DNA of 64,000 nt from Pseudoalteromonas caenipelagi (GTDB lineage Bacteria; Pseudomonadota; Gammaproteobacteria; Enterobacterales; Alteromonadaceae), in assembly GCF_013140855.1 (NCBI RefSeq), contig NZ_JABBPG010000002.1, positions 496,001 through 560,000 of the forward strand, given 5' to 3'. The notes beneath the pieces were generated by a model. That model had not been told where the DNA came from. It ran no database searches and saw only the letters and a program-made list of their open reading frames with translations. This document shows, piece by piece, positions 53,842 through 63,823 of the stretch. The position numbers and the translations under genes were made by a program. Positions within the stretch are counted from its first letter, which is position 1; the number at the start of each line of letters is the position of its first letter.

Positions 53842-54177
53842 TCATTCGTAGGCAAGCCATTGGTAAGTTTTTAAACGGATTTTATTGTTTTGAAACTCTA
53901 CGCCTTCTGCCTCAAGCAATTGACGTTGTTGTTTATATTTATCGCTATTGAGCGCAAATGAAATTTTTCCTTGGCTATTGATCACGCGATGCCACGGTAA
54001 AGAGCTTCCCTCTGGTAAGTTCTTTAACAGTCTTCCAACTGCTCTTGACTGATTTTGCGCGCCAGCCATTTTTGCAAGTTGTCCATATGCGGCGACTTTG
54101 CCTTTAGGTATGGCACCTATCAGGGTGTATACCCTAGCTTTAAACTCTTCATCGGCTCCACTATTGTTGTTTTGCAT
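53842..54177 (-). CDS. Alkyltransferase-like protein (Atl1-type MGMT homologue)
   Basis: A 111-aa protein with the DNA-binding core of O6-alkylguanine alkyltransferase: RVYTLIGAIPKGKVAAYGQLAKMAG, SRAVGRLLKNLP, and PWHRVINSQGKIS. The reactive Cys of PCHRV is Trp, the hallmark of Atl proteins, which bind alkylated guanine and direct it into nucleotide excision repair. The start overlaps the LysR gene end by 17 bp on the same strand. Confidence 0.93.
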   Translation of the reverse strand: MQNNNSGADEEFKARVYTLIGAIPKGKVAAYGQLAKMAGAQNQSRAVGRLLKNLPEGSSLPWHRVINSQGKISFALNSDKYKQQRQLLEAEGVEFQNNKIRLKTYQWLAYE

Positions 54178-55057
54178 ATTGAGTCCCTATTTGCTGAAAC
54201 TTTTGCCAAATCGCACGCGCCACAGGACCATGATGTCGGGCTTGTTTGCGAAAAGCATGGATTTTAGCAGTAAAAGTGCTTTGTCTATCTGTGACATTTA
54301 TTTGCTCAAGTAGCCCAGCATCAAGTTCCGCTTGGCAATGGCTAAGGCTTATCATGGCAAAACCAGTCCCGCTAAGCAAAAATGACTTTATCGACGCGAT
54401 GTCATCTAATTTCATCATGCCGGCGCCTCGAGCATAAGCGAGCCGCTCACTGTCAAAGTTAAAACCACTTTCAAACATGGCAAGACAAGGATAATTGGCA
54501 AGTTGTTCATAATTCAACTTGGTGGGTAATAAGCTTTTTTTGGCAACCAATCCAAGACGGATTTCGCCGATAGCTATTGATTCTAAATCGCCTGTAGCAT
54601 GGAATAGATCAAACCAAGGACCAATTCCTAAATCTGCATCGGCATTGTTAACTTGTTCCAATGCGACAAAGCGTTTACCACTGGTGATGGCTATTTCAGT
54701 ATGAGGAAATTGCTTAAAAACATCACTGATCACTGAGTTATATTGAGTTTGGTAGCACAGAGGTTCATAACAAATATTGAATCTTGCTTCATTACCAAGG
54801 GAAAACTCTTTAGCTAAAATTTGTAAGTCATCGCGAAATACTAATAGCTTGGCCGACTCATCACAGAATCGCTTGCCTTTTTCGGTGAGCGTCACACGGT
54901 AATTATTGCGGTTTACAATCGTGAAACCAAGTTGTTCTTCAAGTCTTTTAAGCGCTTGAGTTATAGCGGGTTGTGTTTTATACAACTGTTGTGCAGCCTC
55001 ACTTAGGCTAGCAGTTTTTGCAACCGCTTGAAGTATTTCTAGGTCTGAAATTTTCAT
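54161..55057 (-). CDS. LysR-family transcriptional regulator
   Basis: A 298-aa regulator with the LysR winged helix (LEILQAVAKTASLSEAAQQLYKTQPAITQALKRLEEQLGF in parts) and a periplasmic-binding-like effector domain. ATG 55057 is chosen; a TTG two codons upstream is the alternative. It is divergent from an RND efflux pump with a 106-bp gap, so control of that pump is the default guess. The gap is AT-rich and can hold LysR-type sites. Confidence 0.9.
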   Translation of the reverse strand: MKISDLEILQAVAKTASLSEAAQQLYKTQPAITQALKRLEEQLGFTIVNRNNYRVTLTEKGKRFCDESAKLLVFRDDLQILAKEFSLGNEARFNICYEPLCYQTQYNSVISDVFKQFPHTEIAITSGKRFVALEQVNNADADLGIGPWFDLFHATGDLESIAIGEIRLGLVAKKSLLPTKLNYEQLANYPCLAMFESGFNFDSERLAYARGAGMMKLDDIASIKSFLLSGTGFAMISLSHCQAELDAGLLEQINVTDRQSTFTAKIHAFRKQARHHGPVARAIWQKFQQIGTQYAKQQ

Positions 55058-55163
55058 AATCAAAACTTATAAAGATTCTAATATTATATAATTTTAATTT
55101 TATATGGATTTTTTATACTCTGCAGCACAAGTTTTTCGTCAATAACGTAGATGGAGTTATTAC

Positions 55164-56243
55164 ATGTATAAAATCGCTGCGATAGTAACGCTGCTAACAC
55201 TGCTGTTAGGTTGCCAAGAACAAGCGCAACCACAGAGTCACACTGAGGTAATTAGACCTGTTAAGCTAGTAACCGTTGCAAACAGTGAACAAAGCGACAT
55301 CAGAAGCTTTCCTGCTGAAGTGGTTGCAAATCAAGGATCGTATTTGGCGTTTAGAGTGAACGGTGAGTTGATGGAATTTCCAGTGTTAGCTGGGCAAGAA
55401 GTCACTAAGGGCCAATTGCTAGCAAAGTTAGACCCTGAAGACTTTCAATTACAGCTTGAGCAGCGTACAGCACAATATGACCTAGCCTCATCTCAGCTGG
55501 CGCGTGTCGAGTCACTTTTTAAAAAATCAATTGCCAGTAAATCTGAATACGATCAGGCATTGGCAAATAAGCAAGTAGCGGAGTCTGCGTTAAAGATAGC
55601 AAAAACGAATTTACAAAATAGCGAACTCAGAGCGCCATTTAGTGGCACTATTGCTAAGGTATTTGTAAAAAACTACGAAAACGTAGTCGCTAAACAAAAT
55701 ATTTTGCGGTTAGAGACGCGAGATATGATGGATGTTGTTATACAAGTGCCAGAAAAGCTCGTTGCACGAGTAGATAAAGATTTAGATTATCATCCTCGAG
55801 TGGTGTTTGATGGCTACCCAGATAAGTCTTATGAGTTATCCATTAAGGAGTGGGATACACAAGCCGACCCTGCCACCTTGAGCTACAAAGTTGTTTTTAC
55901 TTTACCGATTCCAAAAGATTTTAACCTGCTTGCCGGCATGACGGGACATGTTTACATTGACCGCAGTCAAGTGACGCACACAGCGGTGAAAAAATTATAT
56001 GTACCTATTTCTGCCGTATTTTCTGAGCGTACTCAACCGTTAGATGACAATGCATTTGTATGGATATTTGATGAACAGAGCCAAACGCTAAGTAAACGTG
56101 CGATATCGGTTGGAAAAATGCACAACCAAAGCATTGAAGTAATATCTGGACTTAATGGTGGTGAGATCATTGTTGGTGCTGGCGTACATCACTTAGAAGA
56201 AGGCCTGAAGGTTAGACCTTGGACTAAGGAGCGAGGCCTTTAA
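55164..56243 (+). CDS. RND efflux periplasmic adaptor (lipoprotein)
   Basis: A 359-aa membrane fusion protein. The lipobox is LLGC at residues 14-17, so it is likely anchored in the inner membrane. It has the biotinyl-lipoyl halves AFRVNGELMEFPVLAGQEVTKGQLLAKLDPEDF and LRAPFSGTIAKVFVKNYE (in parts), a helical hairpin between, and the beta-barrel and proximal domains (PISAVF, GGEIIVGAGVHHLEEGLKV). The RND permease starts 2 bp downstream. Confidence 0.93.
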   Translation: MYKIAAIVTLLTLLLGCQEQAQPQSHTEVIRPVKLVTVANSEQSDIRSFPAEVVANQGSYLAFRVNGELMEFPVLAGQEVTKGQLLAKLDPEDFQLQLEQRTAQYDLASSQLARVESLFKKSIASKSEYDQALANKQVAESALKIAKTNLQNSELRAPFSGTIAKVFVKNYENVVAKQNILRLETRDMMDVVIQVPEKLVARVDKDLDYHPRVVFDGYPDKSYELSIKEWDTQADPATLSYKVVFTLPIPKDFNLLAGMTGHVYIDRSQVTHTAVKKLYVPISAVFSERTQPLDDNAFVWIFDEQSQTLSKRAISVGKMHNQSIEVISGLNGGEIIVGAGVHHLEEGLKVRPWTKERGL

Positions 56244-56245
56244 TT

Positions 56246-59200
56246 ATGAGTCTAGCTAAATGGTCAATTGAAAATAAAGTCATCAGTTGGATGTTTGCTC
56301 TACTGCTGTTATTAGCAGGAACAGTGTCTTATTTTGGCTTAGGACAACTCGAAGACCCTGAGTTCACGCTTAAAAAAGCGATGGTAGTCACGCTCTATCC
56401 CGGAGCATCTCCACAGCAAGTGGAAGAAGAAGTTACATTTGTAATAGAAAATGCGATACAGCAACTACCTTATGTAGATTATGTGACCTCAATCTCTTCG
56501 GCTGGTAAATCGCAAATTACGGTAGAAATGAAAAGCAACTATCGTAAACAAGATTTACGCCAGATTTGGGATGAGTTACGTCGCAAAATAAGTGATCTCA
56601 AAGCGAGCCTGCCGCCGGGTGTTTATACTCCAAAGGTTATCGATGACTTTGCTGATGTATATGGTGTTATGTATGCGGTCACGGGTGAAGGCTATTCATA
56701 TGATGAATTAAAAGACTATGTAGACTATTTAAAGCGCGAACTGGTACTTGTTGACGGAGTTAGTAAAGTCACCGTTGCTGGGGAGCAACAAGCGCAAGTC
56801 ATCGTTGAGATCTCAACGCAAAAGTTGTCGCAATTAGGTATTGCACCGTCGTATATCTTTGGCCTTTTACAATCCCAAAATAGTGTATCTAATGCTGGTA
56901 AAATCCGCGTTGGCGACGAATCAATACGTTTACACCCGACTGGTGAGTTTCAAGATGTTAAAGAGCTTGAACACCTGTTGATCTCTAAAGCGGGTGCCAA
57001 AGAGCTTATTTACCTCGGCGATGTCGCAAAAGTAACTCGTGAGTATGCTGAAATTCCAAATCACATTACCCGTTATAATCAACAACGTGCCCTACTAATC
57101 GGTGTGTCATTTAGCTCTGGCGTAAATGTGGTCGATATTGGTAAAGCCATTAATGCACATCTAGATTCCTTAGAATACCAACGACCTCACGGTATGGAGA
57201 TTAATACTGTCTACCACCAACCGAATGAAGTAGAAAAGTCAGTGGATGGCTTTATTGTTAGCCTATTGGAAGCTGTCGCCATCGTTATTGTTGTCCTGCT
57301 TGTATTTATGGGGGTTAAAAGTGGCTTATTGATTGGTGCGGTCTTACTGTTGACGGTATTGGGCACGTTTATATTCATGAAAGTATTTGCCATTGATCTA
57401 CAGCGTATCTCACTCGGTGCATTGATTATAGCTTTGGGTATGTTGGTTGATAATGCCATTGTGGTGACCGAAGGGATACTAATAAACTTAAAGCGCGGTC
57501 AAAGCAAACTTCAAGCAGCCGTTAACATTGTTGAGCAAACCAAGTGGCCATTATTAGGTGCAACAGTTATTGGCATCACTGCATTTGCTCCAATAGGCTT
57601 GAGTAGCGATGCCAGCGGTGAATTTGCAGGTTCATTATTCTGGGTATTACTGATCTCTTTATTATTAAGTTGGGTAACTGCGATAACACTGACTCCATTC
57701 TTTGCAGATATGTTGTTTAAAGCGCCCAAGCAGTCTTCGTCAGCAGACTCTGAAGACCCTTATAAGGGCGTCATATTTAATGTTTATAAAGCGGTACTGT
57801 CATTCTCTCTAACGCATCGGGCAATTACTGTTGGCTTAATGTTGCTGTTATTAGCCTCATCAATTGTAGGCTTCAAATCAGTTAAGCAATCATTTTTTCC
57901 AGCATCTAATACACCAATGTTCTATGTGGACTACTGGCACTATCAAGGGGCTGATATACGCAGTACAGCTGATAACTTGGCAACGATTGAATCGTTTTTA
58001 AAATCTCAGTCGTTAGTAGAAGAAGTGACAACCACGATAGGCCAAGGCGCACCACGGTTTATGCTGACTTACGCCCCAGAAAAGCAATACAGCGCTTATG
58101 GTCAGCTGATCGTTCGAGTGACCAACCGCGAAGCTGTAAAAGAGATGATAGCTAAGCTAAGGACGTTTGAAAAAGACCATGTTTTATCGGGTGAGCTGAA
58201 AATCAAGCGGATGGAAATTGGTCCCTCAACGGATGCAAAAATTGAGGCACGCTTTTCTGGGCCAGATCCTGTAGTACTGCGTCAACTAGCGGCCAAGGCA
58301 AAAGCGGTGCTGGCTAAAGACGCTGGCGCATTTAATATCAAAGATAATTGGCGCCAGCGTACCAAGGTGCTTCGCCCTGAATTTAACGAACAAAAAGCTC
58401 GACGTTTGGGGATCAGTAAAAGCGACGTAGACCAATTACTGCTGACCAGTGTATCTGGCAACAAGATTGGTTTATACAGAGATGGCACCCAACTGTTACC
58501 AATTGTTGCAAGGTCCCCTGAAGAAGAACGTAAAAACGTTGAAAACTTAAGTGACTTACAAATATTTAGTCCTGTACTCGGGGTGTATGTACCAATTACC
58601 CAAGTGGTTGATGATTTTAATGTTATGTGGGAAGACCCATTGATTATGCGCCGAGACCGCAAACGCACTATAACAGTTATGGCAGATCACGATGTGATTG
58701 GAGATGAGACACCCGCAAAGTTATTCGCACGTGTACGCGGCGACATTGAAGCCATTGCGTTACCTCATGGCTACCAAATGGAATGGGGCGGCGAATTTGA
58801 GTCATCTTCTAAAGCACAAAAAGCGATTTTTGGCTCGCTTCCTGTAGGCTATTTAGCGATGTTTATGATCACGGTGTTATTGTTTAACTCGTTGAAACAG
58901 CCGCTGGTGATTTGGTCTACTGTACCGCTTGCAATCATTGGTGTAACGGCTGGTTTAGTTGCGTTGAATGCACCATTTAGTTTTATGGCGTTACTTGGTC
59001 TTCTGAGTTTATCAGGTATGTTAATCAAAAACGGTATTGTACTGATTGATCAGATAAATCTTGAACTGGCACAAGGTAAAACCCCTTATCAAGCGGTATT
59101 TGATTCAGGCGTGAGTCGTGTTCGACCTGTGTCGATGGCGGCAATTACCACCATACTGGGCATGATCCCCCTGCTGTTTGACGTGTTTTTCAAGTCGATG

Positions 59201-59302
59201 GCGGTCACCATTATGTTTGGTTTAGGTTTTGCTACCATTCTTACTCTTATTTTTGTACCTGTGATGTACTGCATAATATTTGGTATCAAACAGCCAAAGT
59301 AA
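56246..59302 (+). CDS. RND efflux permease (HAE-type)
   Basis: A 1018-aa RND transporter with 12 expected transmembrane helices and two large periplasmic loops. It starts SLAKWSIENKVISWMFALLLLLAG, has the proton-relay motif GMLVDNAIVVTEG in TM4 (VDN rather than the VDD of AcrB, which is common in this subgroup), and ends in a FxxxFVPVMYCIIFG-like helix. There is no outer-membrane gene nearby, so a general TolC is probably used. The substrate is unknown. Confidence 0.93.
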   Translation: MSLAKWSIENKVISWMFALLLLLAGTVSYFGLGQLEDPEFTLKKAMVVTLYPGASPQQVEEEVTFVIENAIQQLPYVDYVTSISSAGKSQITVEMKSNYRKQDLRQIWDELRRKISDLKASLPPGVYTPKVIDDFADVYGVMYAVTGEGYSYDELKDYVDYLKRELVLVDGVSKVTVAGEQQAQVIVEISTQKLSQLGIAPSYIFGLLQSQNSVSNAGKIRVGDESIRLHPTGEFQDVKELEHLLISKAGAKELIYLGDVAKVTREYAEIPNHITRYNQQRALLIGVSFSSGVNVVDIGKAINAHLDSLEYQRPHGMEINTVYHQPNEVEKSVDGFIVSLLEAVAIVIVVLLVFMGVKSGLLIGAVLLLTVLGTFIFMKVFAIDLQRISLGALIIALGMLVDNAIVVTEGILINLKRGQSKLQAAVNIVEQTKWPLLGATVIGITAFAPIGLSSDASGEFAGSLFWVLLISLLLSWVTAITLTPFFADMLFKAPKQSSSADSEDPYKGVIFNVYKAVLSFSLTHRAITVGLMLLLLASSIVGFKSVKQSFFPASNTPMFYVDYWHYQGADIRSTADNLATIESFLKSQSLVEEVTTTIGQGAPRFMLTYAPEKQYSAYGQLIVRVTNREAVKEMIAKLRTFEKDHVLSGELKIKRMEIGPSTDAKIEARFSGPDPVVLRQLAAKAKAVLAKDAGAFNIKDNWRQRTKVLRPEFNEQKARRLGISKSDVDQLLLTSVSGNKIGLYRDGTQLLPIVARSPEEERKNVENLSDLQIFSPVLGVYVPITQVVDDFNVMWEDPLIMRRDRKRTITVMADHDVIGDETPAKLFARVRGDIEAIALPHGYQMEWGGEFESSSKAQKAIFGSLPVGYLAMFMITVLLFNSLKQPLVIWSTVPLAIIGVTAGLVALNAPFSFMALLGLLSLSGMLIKNGIVLIDQINLELAQGKTPYQAVFDSGVSRVRPVSMAAITTILGMIPLLFDVFFKSMAVTIMFGLGFATILTLIFVPVMYCIIFGIKQPK

Positions 59303-59322
59303 GCATAAAGCTAAAGATAACT

Positions 59323-59347
59323 AAGCCACCTACTCAGGTGGCTTTTT
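59323..59347. terminator. Terminator between RND permease and desaturase genes
   Basis: AAGCCACC (59323-59330), 6-nt loop, GGTGGCTT (59337-59344) and TTTTT. It lies between convergent stops and is good on the plus strand. Confidence 0.9.
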
Positions 59348-59358
59348 TACTTTTAGCG

Positions 59359-60348
59359 CTAGGTATATAGATTAGCGTTTTTTAAGCTTTTAAAGTCATT
59401 AAAATTGACCCCATGGCGTTTCATTAAGGGTAGCACTTTAGCTGCGATTAGCTGACGAATATAAAACGGTTGATTTGGAACAAAGTGATGAATTGAGTGA
59501 GTTGCCCCAAAATTAAAGCAAAACAACTGAAAAGGCAGCATTACCCAATGGTTAAGCACGTGGGTTTGCTCAAGTACATTGCTGACACCTCCATAATAGT
59601 GCATTGAAGACGTTATAAAGTTAAGGCAAATAGAGCGTAAAACATTAGGTAATATTAGCACCACCATAAGTATGTCTACGTAATCCATAGTTGCAACTAG
59701 CCAGTGAGGAAAAGTCAGAACATCAGTACTTAATAAATTAACACCATGAAACAGTAAAGCACTGTAGAGTATTGCAAAGTAGCAAGTCGTTATTGGAAAC
59801 CCTGAGTTAAATAGCGAAAAAAAGCTGAAGCCTTTAACCTCTTGCCTATAGCGCTTTTGCATGAGCAAAAGCCCAAGTAAGCCATCACAAATAACAATGA
59901 CTCTGATAAATGGGTTGCTTATGCCATTCCCTACCAAGCGCTCTTCAATATCTTGCGTCGAACCTGATGTTTTATGGTGATGTAAATGAATGCGTCTGCG
60001 ATACCAAGGGTTTATGGTATTAGGGCGCATTAGCCATACAATGAATAGCATTGCATTGTGGGCAAACGTATTGAACTTAAAATACTGTTTGTGGATAAGG
60101 TCATGCTCTAGCTCATGAGAAATTGAAGCAAAGATGGCCGCGAAGATGATGCAAGTCCACGCTGTAACCTCTCCAAGCACGTATAAGGTGCCGATACCTA
60201 CCATACCTACAAAGCTAAGCAGTAATATGAGAACGCTAATTTGATCCTGATACTTTAAAAATGTATATCGTTGTCTTAAAAGGCGCTCTTGAAGTTTTAT
60301 CTCTTGAACAATGTGTTGGATATTATTACGTGTAGTTACTGTTGTCAT
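59359..60348 (-). CDS. Membrane fatty acid desaturase-family protein
   Basis: A 329-aa integral membrane di-iron enzyme. The three His boxes are SHELEHDLIH (HxxxxH-type), HLHHHKTSG and THSIHHF. Four or so transmembrane segments surround them (LILLLSFVGMVGIGTLYVLG, ITAWTCIIFAAIFA-like and MLFIVWLM). It may introduce double bonds into acyl chains or hydroxylate a lipid-like substrate. The His box pattern is closer to desaturases/hydroxylases of the PF00487 type. It follows the peroxiredoxin gene on the same strand with a hairpin between. Confidence 0.88.
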   Translation of the reverse strand: MTTVTTRNNIQHIVQEIKLQERLLRQRYTFLKYQDQISVLILLLSFVGMVGIGTLYVLGEVTAWTCIIFAAIFASISHELEHDLIHKQYFKFNTFAHNAMLFIVWLMRPNTINPWYRRRIHLHHHKTSGSTQDIEERLVGNGISNPFIRVIVICDGLLGLLLMQKRYRQEVKGFSFFSLFNSGFPITTCYFAILYSALLFHGVNLLSTDVLTFPHWLVATMDYVDILMVVLILPNVLRSICLNFITSSMHYYGGVSNVLEQTHVLNHWVMLPFQLFCFNFGATHSIHHFVPNQPFYIRQLIAAKVLPLMKRHGVNFNDFKSLKNANLYT

Positions 60349-60369
60349 GTTAAAGGCATTGATTTGATA

Positions 60370-60398
60370 TTGGAGCTGGGTATTAATGCCAGCTCCAA
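60370..60398 (-). terminator. Hairpin between peroxiredoxin and desaturase genes
   Basis: TTGGAGCTGG (60370-60379) and CCAGCTCCAA (60389-60398) form a perfect 10-bp stem with a 9-nt loop. It starts nine bases after the peroxiredoxin stop and ends 22 bases before the desaturase ATG. The U-tract is poor, so it may act as partial terminator or leader structure. Confidence 0.6.
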
Positions 60399-60406
60399 AT
60401 AGTGGG

Positions 60407-60880
60407 TTAAAGAAGTGCTAAAATAGTCTCAGCTTTACTTAGCTCAAACTGCTTTGGTGCTTCAACATTAAGTGTTGTGACAACACCATTTTCAATGACC
60501 ATCGCATAGCGCTGTGAACGAATACCACCAAATGTTTGGGTATCCATATCAAGGCCTAGCGCTTTAGTAAAACTAGCGTCGCCATCAGCGAGCATTTTAA
60601 GCTCTGAAGCATTTTGCGACTCGCCCCACGCTTTCATCACAAATGCATCATTCACGGATACACAGGCAATGATATCAACGCCTTTTGCTTTGATTTTGTC
60701 AGCTAAGGTGACAAAGCCAGGTAAATGCGACTCTGAACACGTTGGAGTAAATGCCCCTGGTACGGCAAAAAGAACGACTTTTTTGTTGGCGAAAAGCTCA
60801 TTAACTTGATGATTAACCATACCTTCAGATGTTAATTCGCTAAGTGTTGCTTGAGGAAGTGATTGTCCTTGTTCGATCAT
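60407..60880 (-). CDS. Peroxiredoxin (Prx5-type)
   Basis: A 157-aa thiol peroxidase. The peroxidatic Cys is in VPGAFTPTCSESHLPGF, the Prx5 signature, and SVNDAFVMKAWGES follows. A second Cys lies in IIACVSV. It reduces H2O2 or alkyl hydroperoxides using glutathione or thioredoxin. There is no glutaredoxin domain fused. Confidence 0.94.
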   Translation of the reverse strand: MIEQGQSLPQATLSELTSEGMVNHQVNELFANKKVVLFAVPGAFTPTCSESHLPGFVTLADKIKAKGVDIIACVSVNDAFVMKAWGESQNASELKMLADGDASFTKALGLDMDTQTFGGIRSQRYAMVIENGVVTTLNVEAPKQFELSKAETILALL

Positions 60881-60956
60881 AACTTTTGCTCTGTTTGTGA
60901 TTTGAGCTAACAGTGTAATACTAAAGTCAGCATCTAAACACAGATAAATATTATGG

Positions 60957-61391
60957 TTATTCGCACATCGCTTTTATGCGTGCTGCCATGCTATGCCCTG
61001 GTGTTAGTTCTAGTAAATCCCATAAATTACCGTATAGGTCTTTAAATACCGCAACGGTTCCGTAATCTTGTTCGCTGGGCTCACGCACAAACTCAATGCC
61101 ATTGCTAATCATATTGGTGTAGTCTTTGTCGAAGTTTTGAGTATGCAAAAACAAAAAAACTCTACCGCCACTTTGGTTGCCTACAAATTGGCGCTGCTCA
61201 TCATTATTGGCTCTGGCAAGTAAAATGCTTGCGCCTTTAGACCCTGGTGGTGCAATTACAACCCAGCGTTTATTTTCATCAGGTAAACAGGTATCTTCGA
61301 GTAACTCAAAGCCTAACTTTTTAGTGTAAAATGTAATTGCCTCATCGTAATCGTTAACGACCAGTGCAATATGTATCAGTTCTTGTTGCAT
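60957..61391 (-). CDS. VOC-family protein (glyoxalase/bleomycin-resistance fold)
   Basis: A 144-aa protein with paired beta-alpha-beta-beta-beta units: LIHIALVVNDYDEAITFYTKKLGFELLED and the second half FLFLHTQNFDKDYTNMISNGIEFV followed by YGTVAVFKDLYGNLWDLLE. His in LIHIAL and Glu in LLELTP are candidate metal ligands. Substrate is unknown. Confidence 0.9.
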   Translation of the reverse strand: MQQELIHIALVVNDYDEAITFYTKKLGFELLEDTCLPDENKRWVVIAPPGSKGASILLARANNDEQRQFVGNQSGGRVFLFLHTQNFDKDYTNMISNGIEFVREPSEQDYGTVAVFKDLYGNLWDLLELTPGHSMAARIKAMCE

Positions 61392-61716
61392 AAAGTTCCT
61401 TTTTTGTAAGTATGTTTAGGTTATGAATTAAATCTCACAACTAATTCAGATGGTTGAATCAGCTTACTTCGTATCTATTCCCGAAGGCAAGTCGGCTTGC
61501 GATATGCAAAAGATGATTTTTATATAGTGAAAAGATGTTTGTTGAATACCTTAAACTGGCAACTATAATGATAAAAATAGCCTCATTGACGGTCGAAAAA
61601 TCCATTTTTTCATATTTGTAGTTCCGTAAACCTGACGTAGAATGAACTGCCTTTGGTTTGAGCCTGTTTATAAATACCCAAAGGCTTCAATAAATGACTT
61701 GTTATGCCCCAAAAAG
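61392..61716. other. Intergenic region between VOC and rluF genes
   Basis: 325 bp without a credible gene. GCCTTTGG (61649-61656) and CCAAAGGC (61678-61685) form an 8-bp inverted repeat with a 21-nt loop, 32 bp after the rluF stop; it may help end that transcript. The VOC promoter must lie on the left side. Confidence 0.5.
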
Positions 61717-62607
61717 CTAACGTTTTTTAAGCGAAAGCGTCCCAGATTTTCGTGTCGATGGATGGTCTTGTTTAGGTTTTTTTGGCTTGTGTTGTGGCTT
61801 AGCTACAGCGTCATTTTGATGATGAGTCCTGATAGCAACTTTGTGCTTTGCTGCTTTAGGCTCTCTTTTGTTTGGATCGACTGAGCCTTCCTCGGTTTTA
61901 GCCGAGTCAGCAATAGAGTCGTTAATTTGTTTCATTTCGGCATCGGTCAAATGACGCCACTGCCCCGGACGTAGGCCATTTAAGTTAACATTCATGATAC
62001 GTACACGTTTAAGTTTGGTCACTTCATAGCCCAAGTATTCGCACATACGTCGGATCTGTCGATTTAGTCCCTGAGTTAGTACGATAGTAAAAGTATCGCT
62101 CGATGTTTGCTTAACAAAGCACTTTTTTGTAACCGTATCTAAAATTGGCAAGCCACCTGCCATTCGTTCAATAAAACGTTTATTAATGGGTTTATCAACG
62201 CTAACAACATACTCTTTCTCGTGGTTATTACCAGCACGTAGAATCTTATTAACGATATCACCTTCATTAGTTAAGAAGATCAACCCTTCAGAGGGGCGAT
62301 CTAAACGCCCTATAGGAAATATACGCTCTGGATAATCTATGGCACTGACAATGTTACTTCGTATTTTTTTCTCAGTTGTACAGGTAACACCTACAGGTTT
62401 GTTATAAGCTATATAAACGCGTTTGGGCTTTGCTTTGAGTGGCTTGTTGTCAATCAGGATCTGGTCATCATCAGACACTTTCAAGCCCATCTCGGGTGAA
62501 TTTCCGTTGACCTTAACGCGACCAGTTTCAATAAGTTTGTCTGCCTCACGACGAGAACAAAACCCTGTTTCGCTGATATATTTATTAAGTCGAGTTAATT
62601 GCGCCAC
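61717..62607 (-). CDS. rluF: 23S rRNA pseudouridine synthase RluF
   Basis: A 296-aa RsuA-family enzyme. The S4 RNA-binding domain is [29 protein letters not shown] (in parts), the catalytic Asp is in [18 protein letters not shown], and [25 protein letters not shown] is the RluF-like late motif. E. coli RluF modifies U2604. The last ~60 residues are a basic low-complexity tail, common in this subgroup. Confidence 0.92.
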   Translation of the reverse strand: MAQLTRLNKYISETGFCSRREADKLIETGRVKVNGNSPEMGLKVSDDDQILIDNKPLKAKPKRVYIAYNKPVGVTCTTEKKIRSNIVSAIDYPERIFPIGRLDRPSEGLIFLTNEGDIVNKILRAGNNHEKEYVVSVDKPINKRFIERMAGGLPILDTVTKKCFVKQTSSDTFTIVLTQGLNRQIRRMCEYLGYEVTKLKRVRIMNVNLNGLRPGQWRHLTDAEMKQINDSIADSAKTEEGSVDPNKREPKAAKHKVAIRTHHQNDAVAKPQHKPKKPKQDHPSTRKSGTLSLKKR

Positions 62608-62714
62608 CGAGCACCCTTTTAAAATGTGTAAAAAGGGTATTTTAAACGAATCGATATTAAAATGCCCAAATTTATCCGTTTAGGTCGTTTATAAAACCAG
62701 CAAAGGGGGTTATT

Positions 62715-63803
62715 TCAGGCAAATTTTAAGCTTAGTCGCTTAAGCGCGAGTTCAAAAGGGCCTTGTTTAAAGCATCTTAAATACAAAGGGGCCAACAAAA
62801 GTTGTAAGCCTATACCAAGCAAAGCAATTTCTACATAGTCAATACGATTGTAACTAAGCCGAGCCTGTGGGTTGATCCACACAAAATATACAACCATAAC
62901 AATTGATTGTAACAGATAACATGTAAGCGCCATTTTGCCCACAGCTTGAATTGGCGATATCCATAGCTGGTTTCCCTTCGCCTTGGCGTTTAAGTGGGTG
63001 ATTAGTAGCGCGCCAAAAAAGGCATTAAGCCAAACAAAAGACTCGTTAATACCTTTGTATTCGTGATGCCCTGCAACTTCTATTAATACATTGATGGTAG
63101 ATAAAATTGCCATCGCGGTGATAACCAAAAATAAATGCATTTTAGATAAACCAGTAGTAAAAATGCGCTGGCGAAAGCAATAGATACCAATGAGCATAAG
63201 GCCCAGTGCATTCCATAACGTGAGGATGGGTAACATTAGCAACATGACGGCAGTCATGGAAATATTGTGTACTAGCAGACCAAACAAGTCTGTAGGCGCA
63301 TTTAGCAACGCTTCTTGAAATTCATAGCTTTGTCGGTTGATTAGCGTATCTGTTGAGGTAAATGATAACAACAGCAACAGAGCACAACTGGCAACGAACA
63401 GTGCGATACCATGCGTTAATACCTGTTTATCGCCCCGCTGGAGATATGCCAAAGTTAAAAAACCTGCGATACCGTAGCTAAATAAAATATCTCCTGGCCA
63501 TATAAAAATGCTGTGTAACGCGCCAAAAATAGCGATGGCGATTAGCCTTGGTTTAAGCGCTTCGATATCTTTGTTTTTGTTGTATTGTATTACTAGAGCT
63601 GCACCAAATAGCATACAAAAGAGAGAGCGAAAGCGGCTATCAAGGGCCAGTATGTTGCAGTAATAAATTATACTATCGCTTATAACAGGTGATGAAGGCT
63701 GCACATACCCTGTTTCAAATAATGCGAGATAATATACATTTAGCAACAACAAGCCTAATACGGCTATGCCCCGTAAGCTGTCGAGCTGAGAAATCCTGTT
63801 CAT
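62715..63803 (-). CDS. DUF418-family membrane protein
   Basis: A 362-aa polytopic membrane protein starting RISQLDSLRGIAVLGLLLLNVYYLAL, the DUF418 signature, with LFCMLFGAALVI and LTCYLLQSIVMVVYFVW later. About nine transmembrane segments are visible. Some family members are linked to acyltransferase-like functions, but none is established for this type. It lies after a gene of HDOD-like type on the same strand. Confidence 0.88.
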   Translation of the reverse strand: MNRISQLDSLRGIAVLGLLLLNVYYLALFETGYVQPSSPVISDSIIYYCNILALDSRFRSLFCMLFGAALVIQYNKNKDIEALKPRLIAIAIFGALHSIFIWPGDILFSYGIAGFLTLAYLQRGDKQVLTHGIALFVASCALLLLLSFTSTDTLINRQSYEFQEALLNAPTDLFGLLVHNISMTAVMLLMLPILTLWNALGLMLIGIYCFRQRIFTTGLSKMHLFLVITAMAILSTINVLIEVAGHHEYKGINESFVWLNAFFGALLITHLNAKAKGNQLWISPIQAVGKMALTCYLLQSIVMVVYFVWINPQARLSYNRIDYVEIALLGIGLQLLLAPLYLRCFKQGPFELALKRLSLKFA

Positions 63804-63823
63804 TTATGGTTAGATATCATTTT

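Noticed and set aside
61642..61884. 80-aa plus-strand ORF overlapping the end of rluF
   Set aside because: Mostly antisense to the basic tail of RluF; no ribosome binding site; composition reflects the complementary strand.
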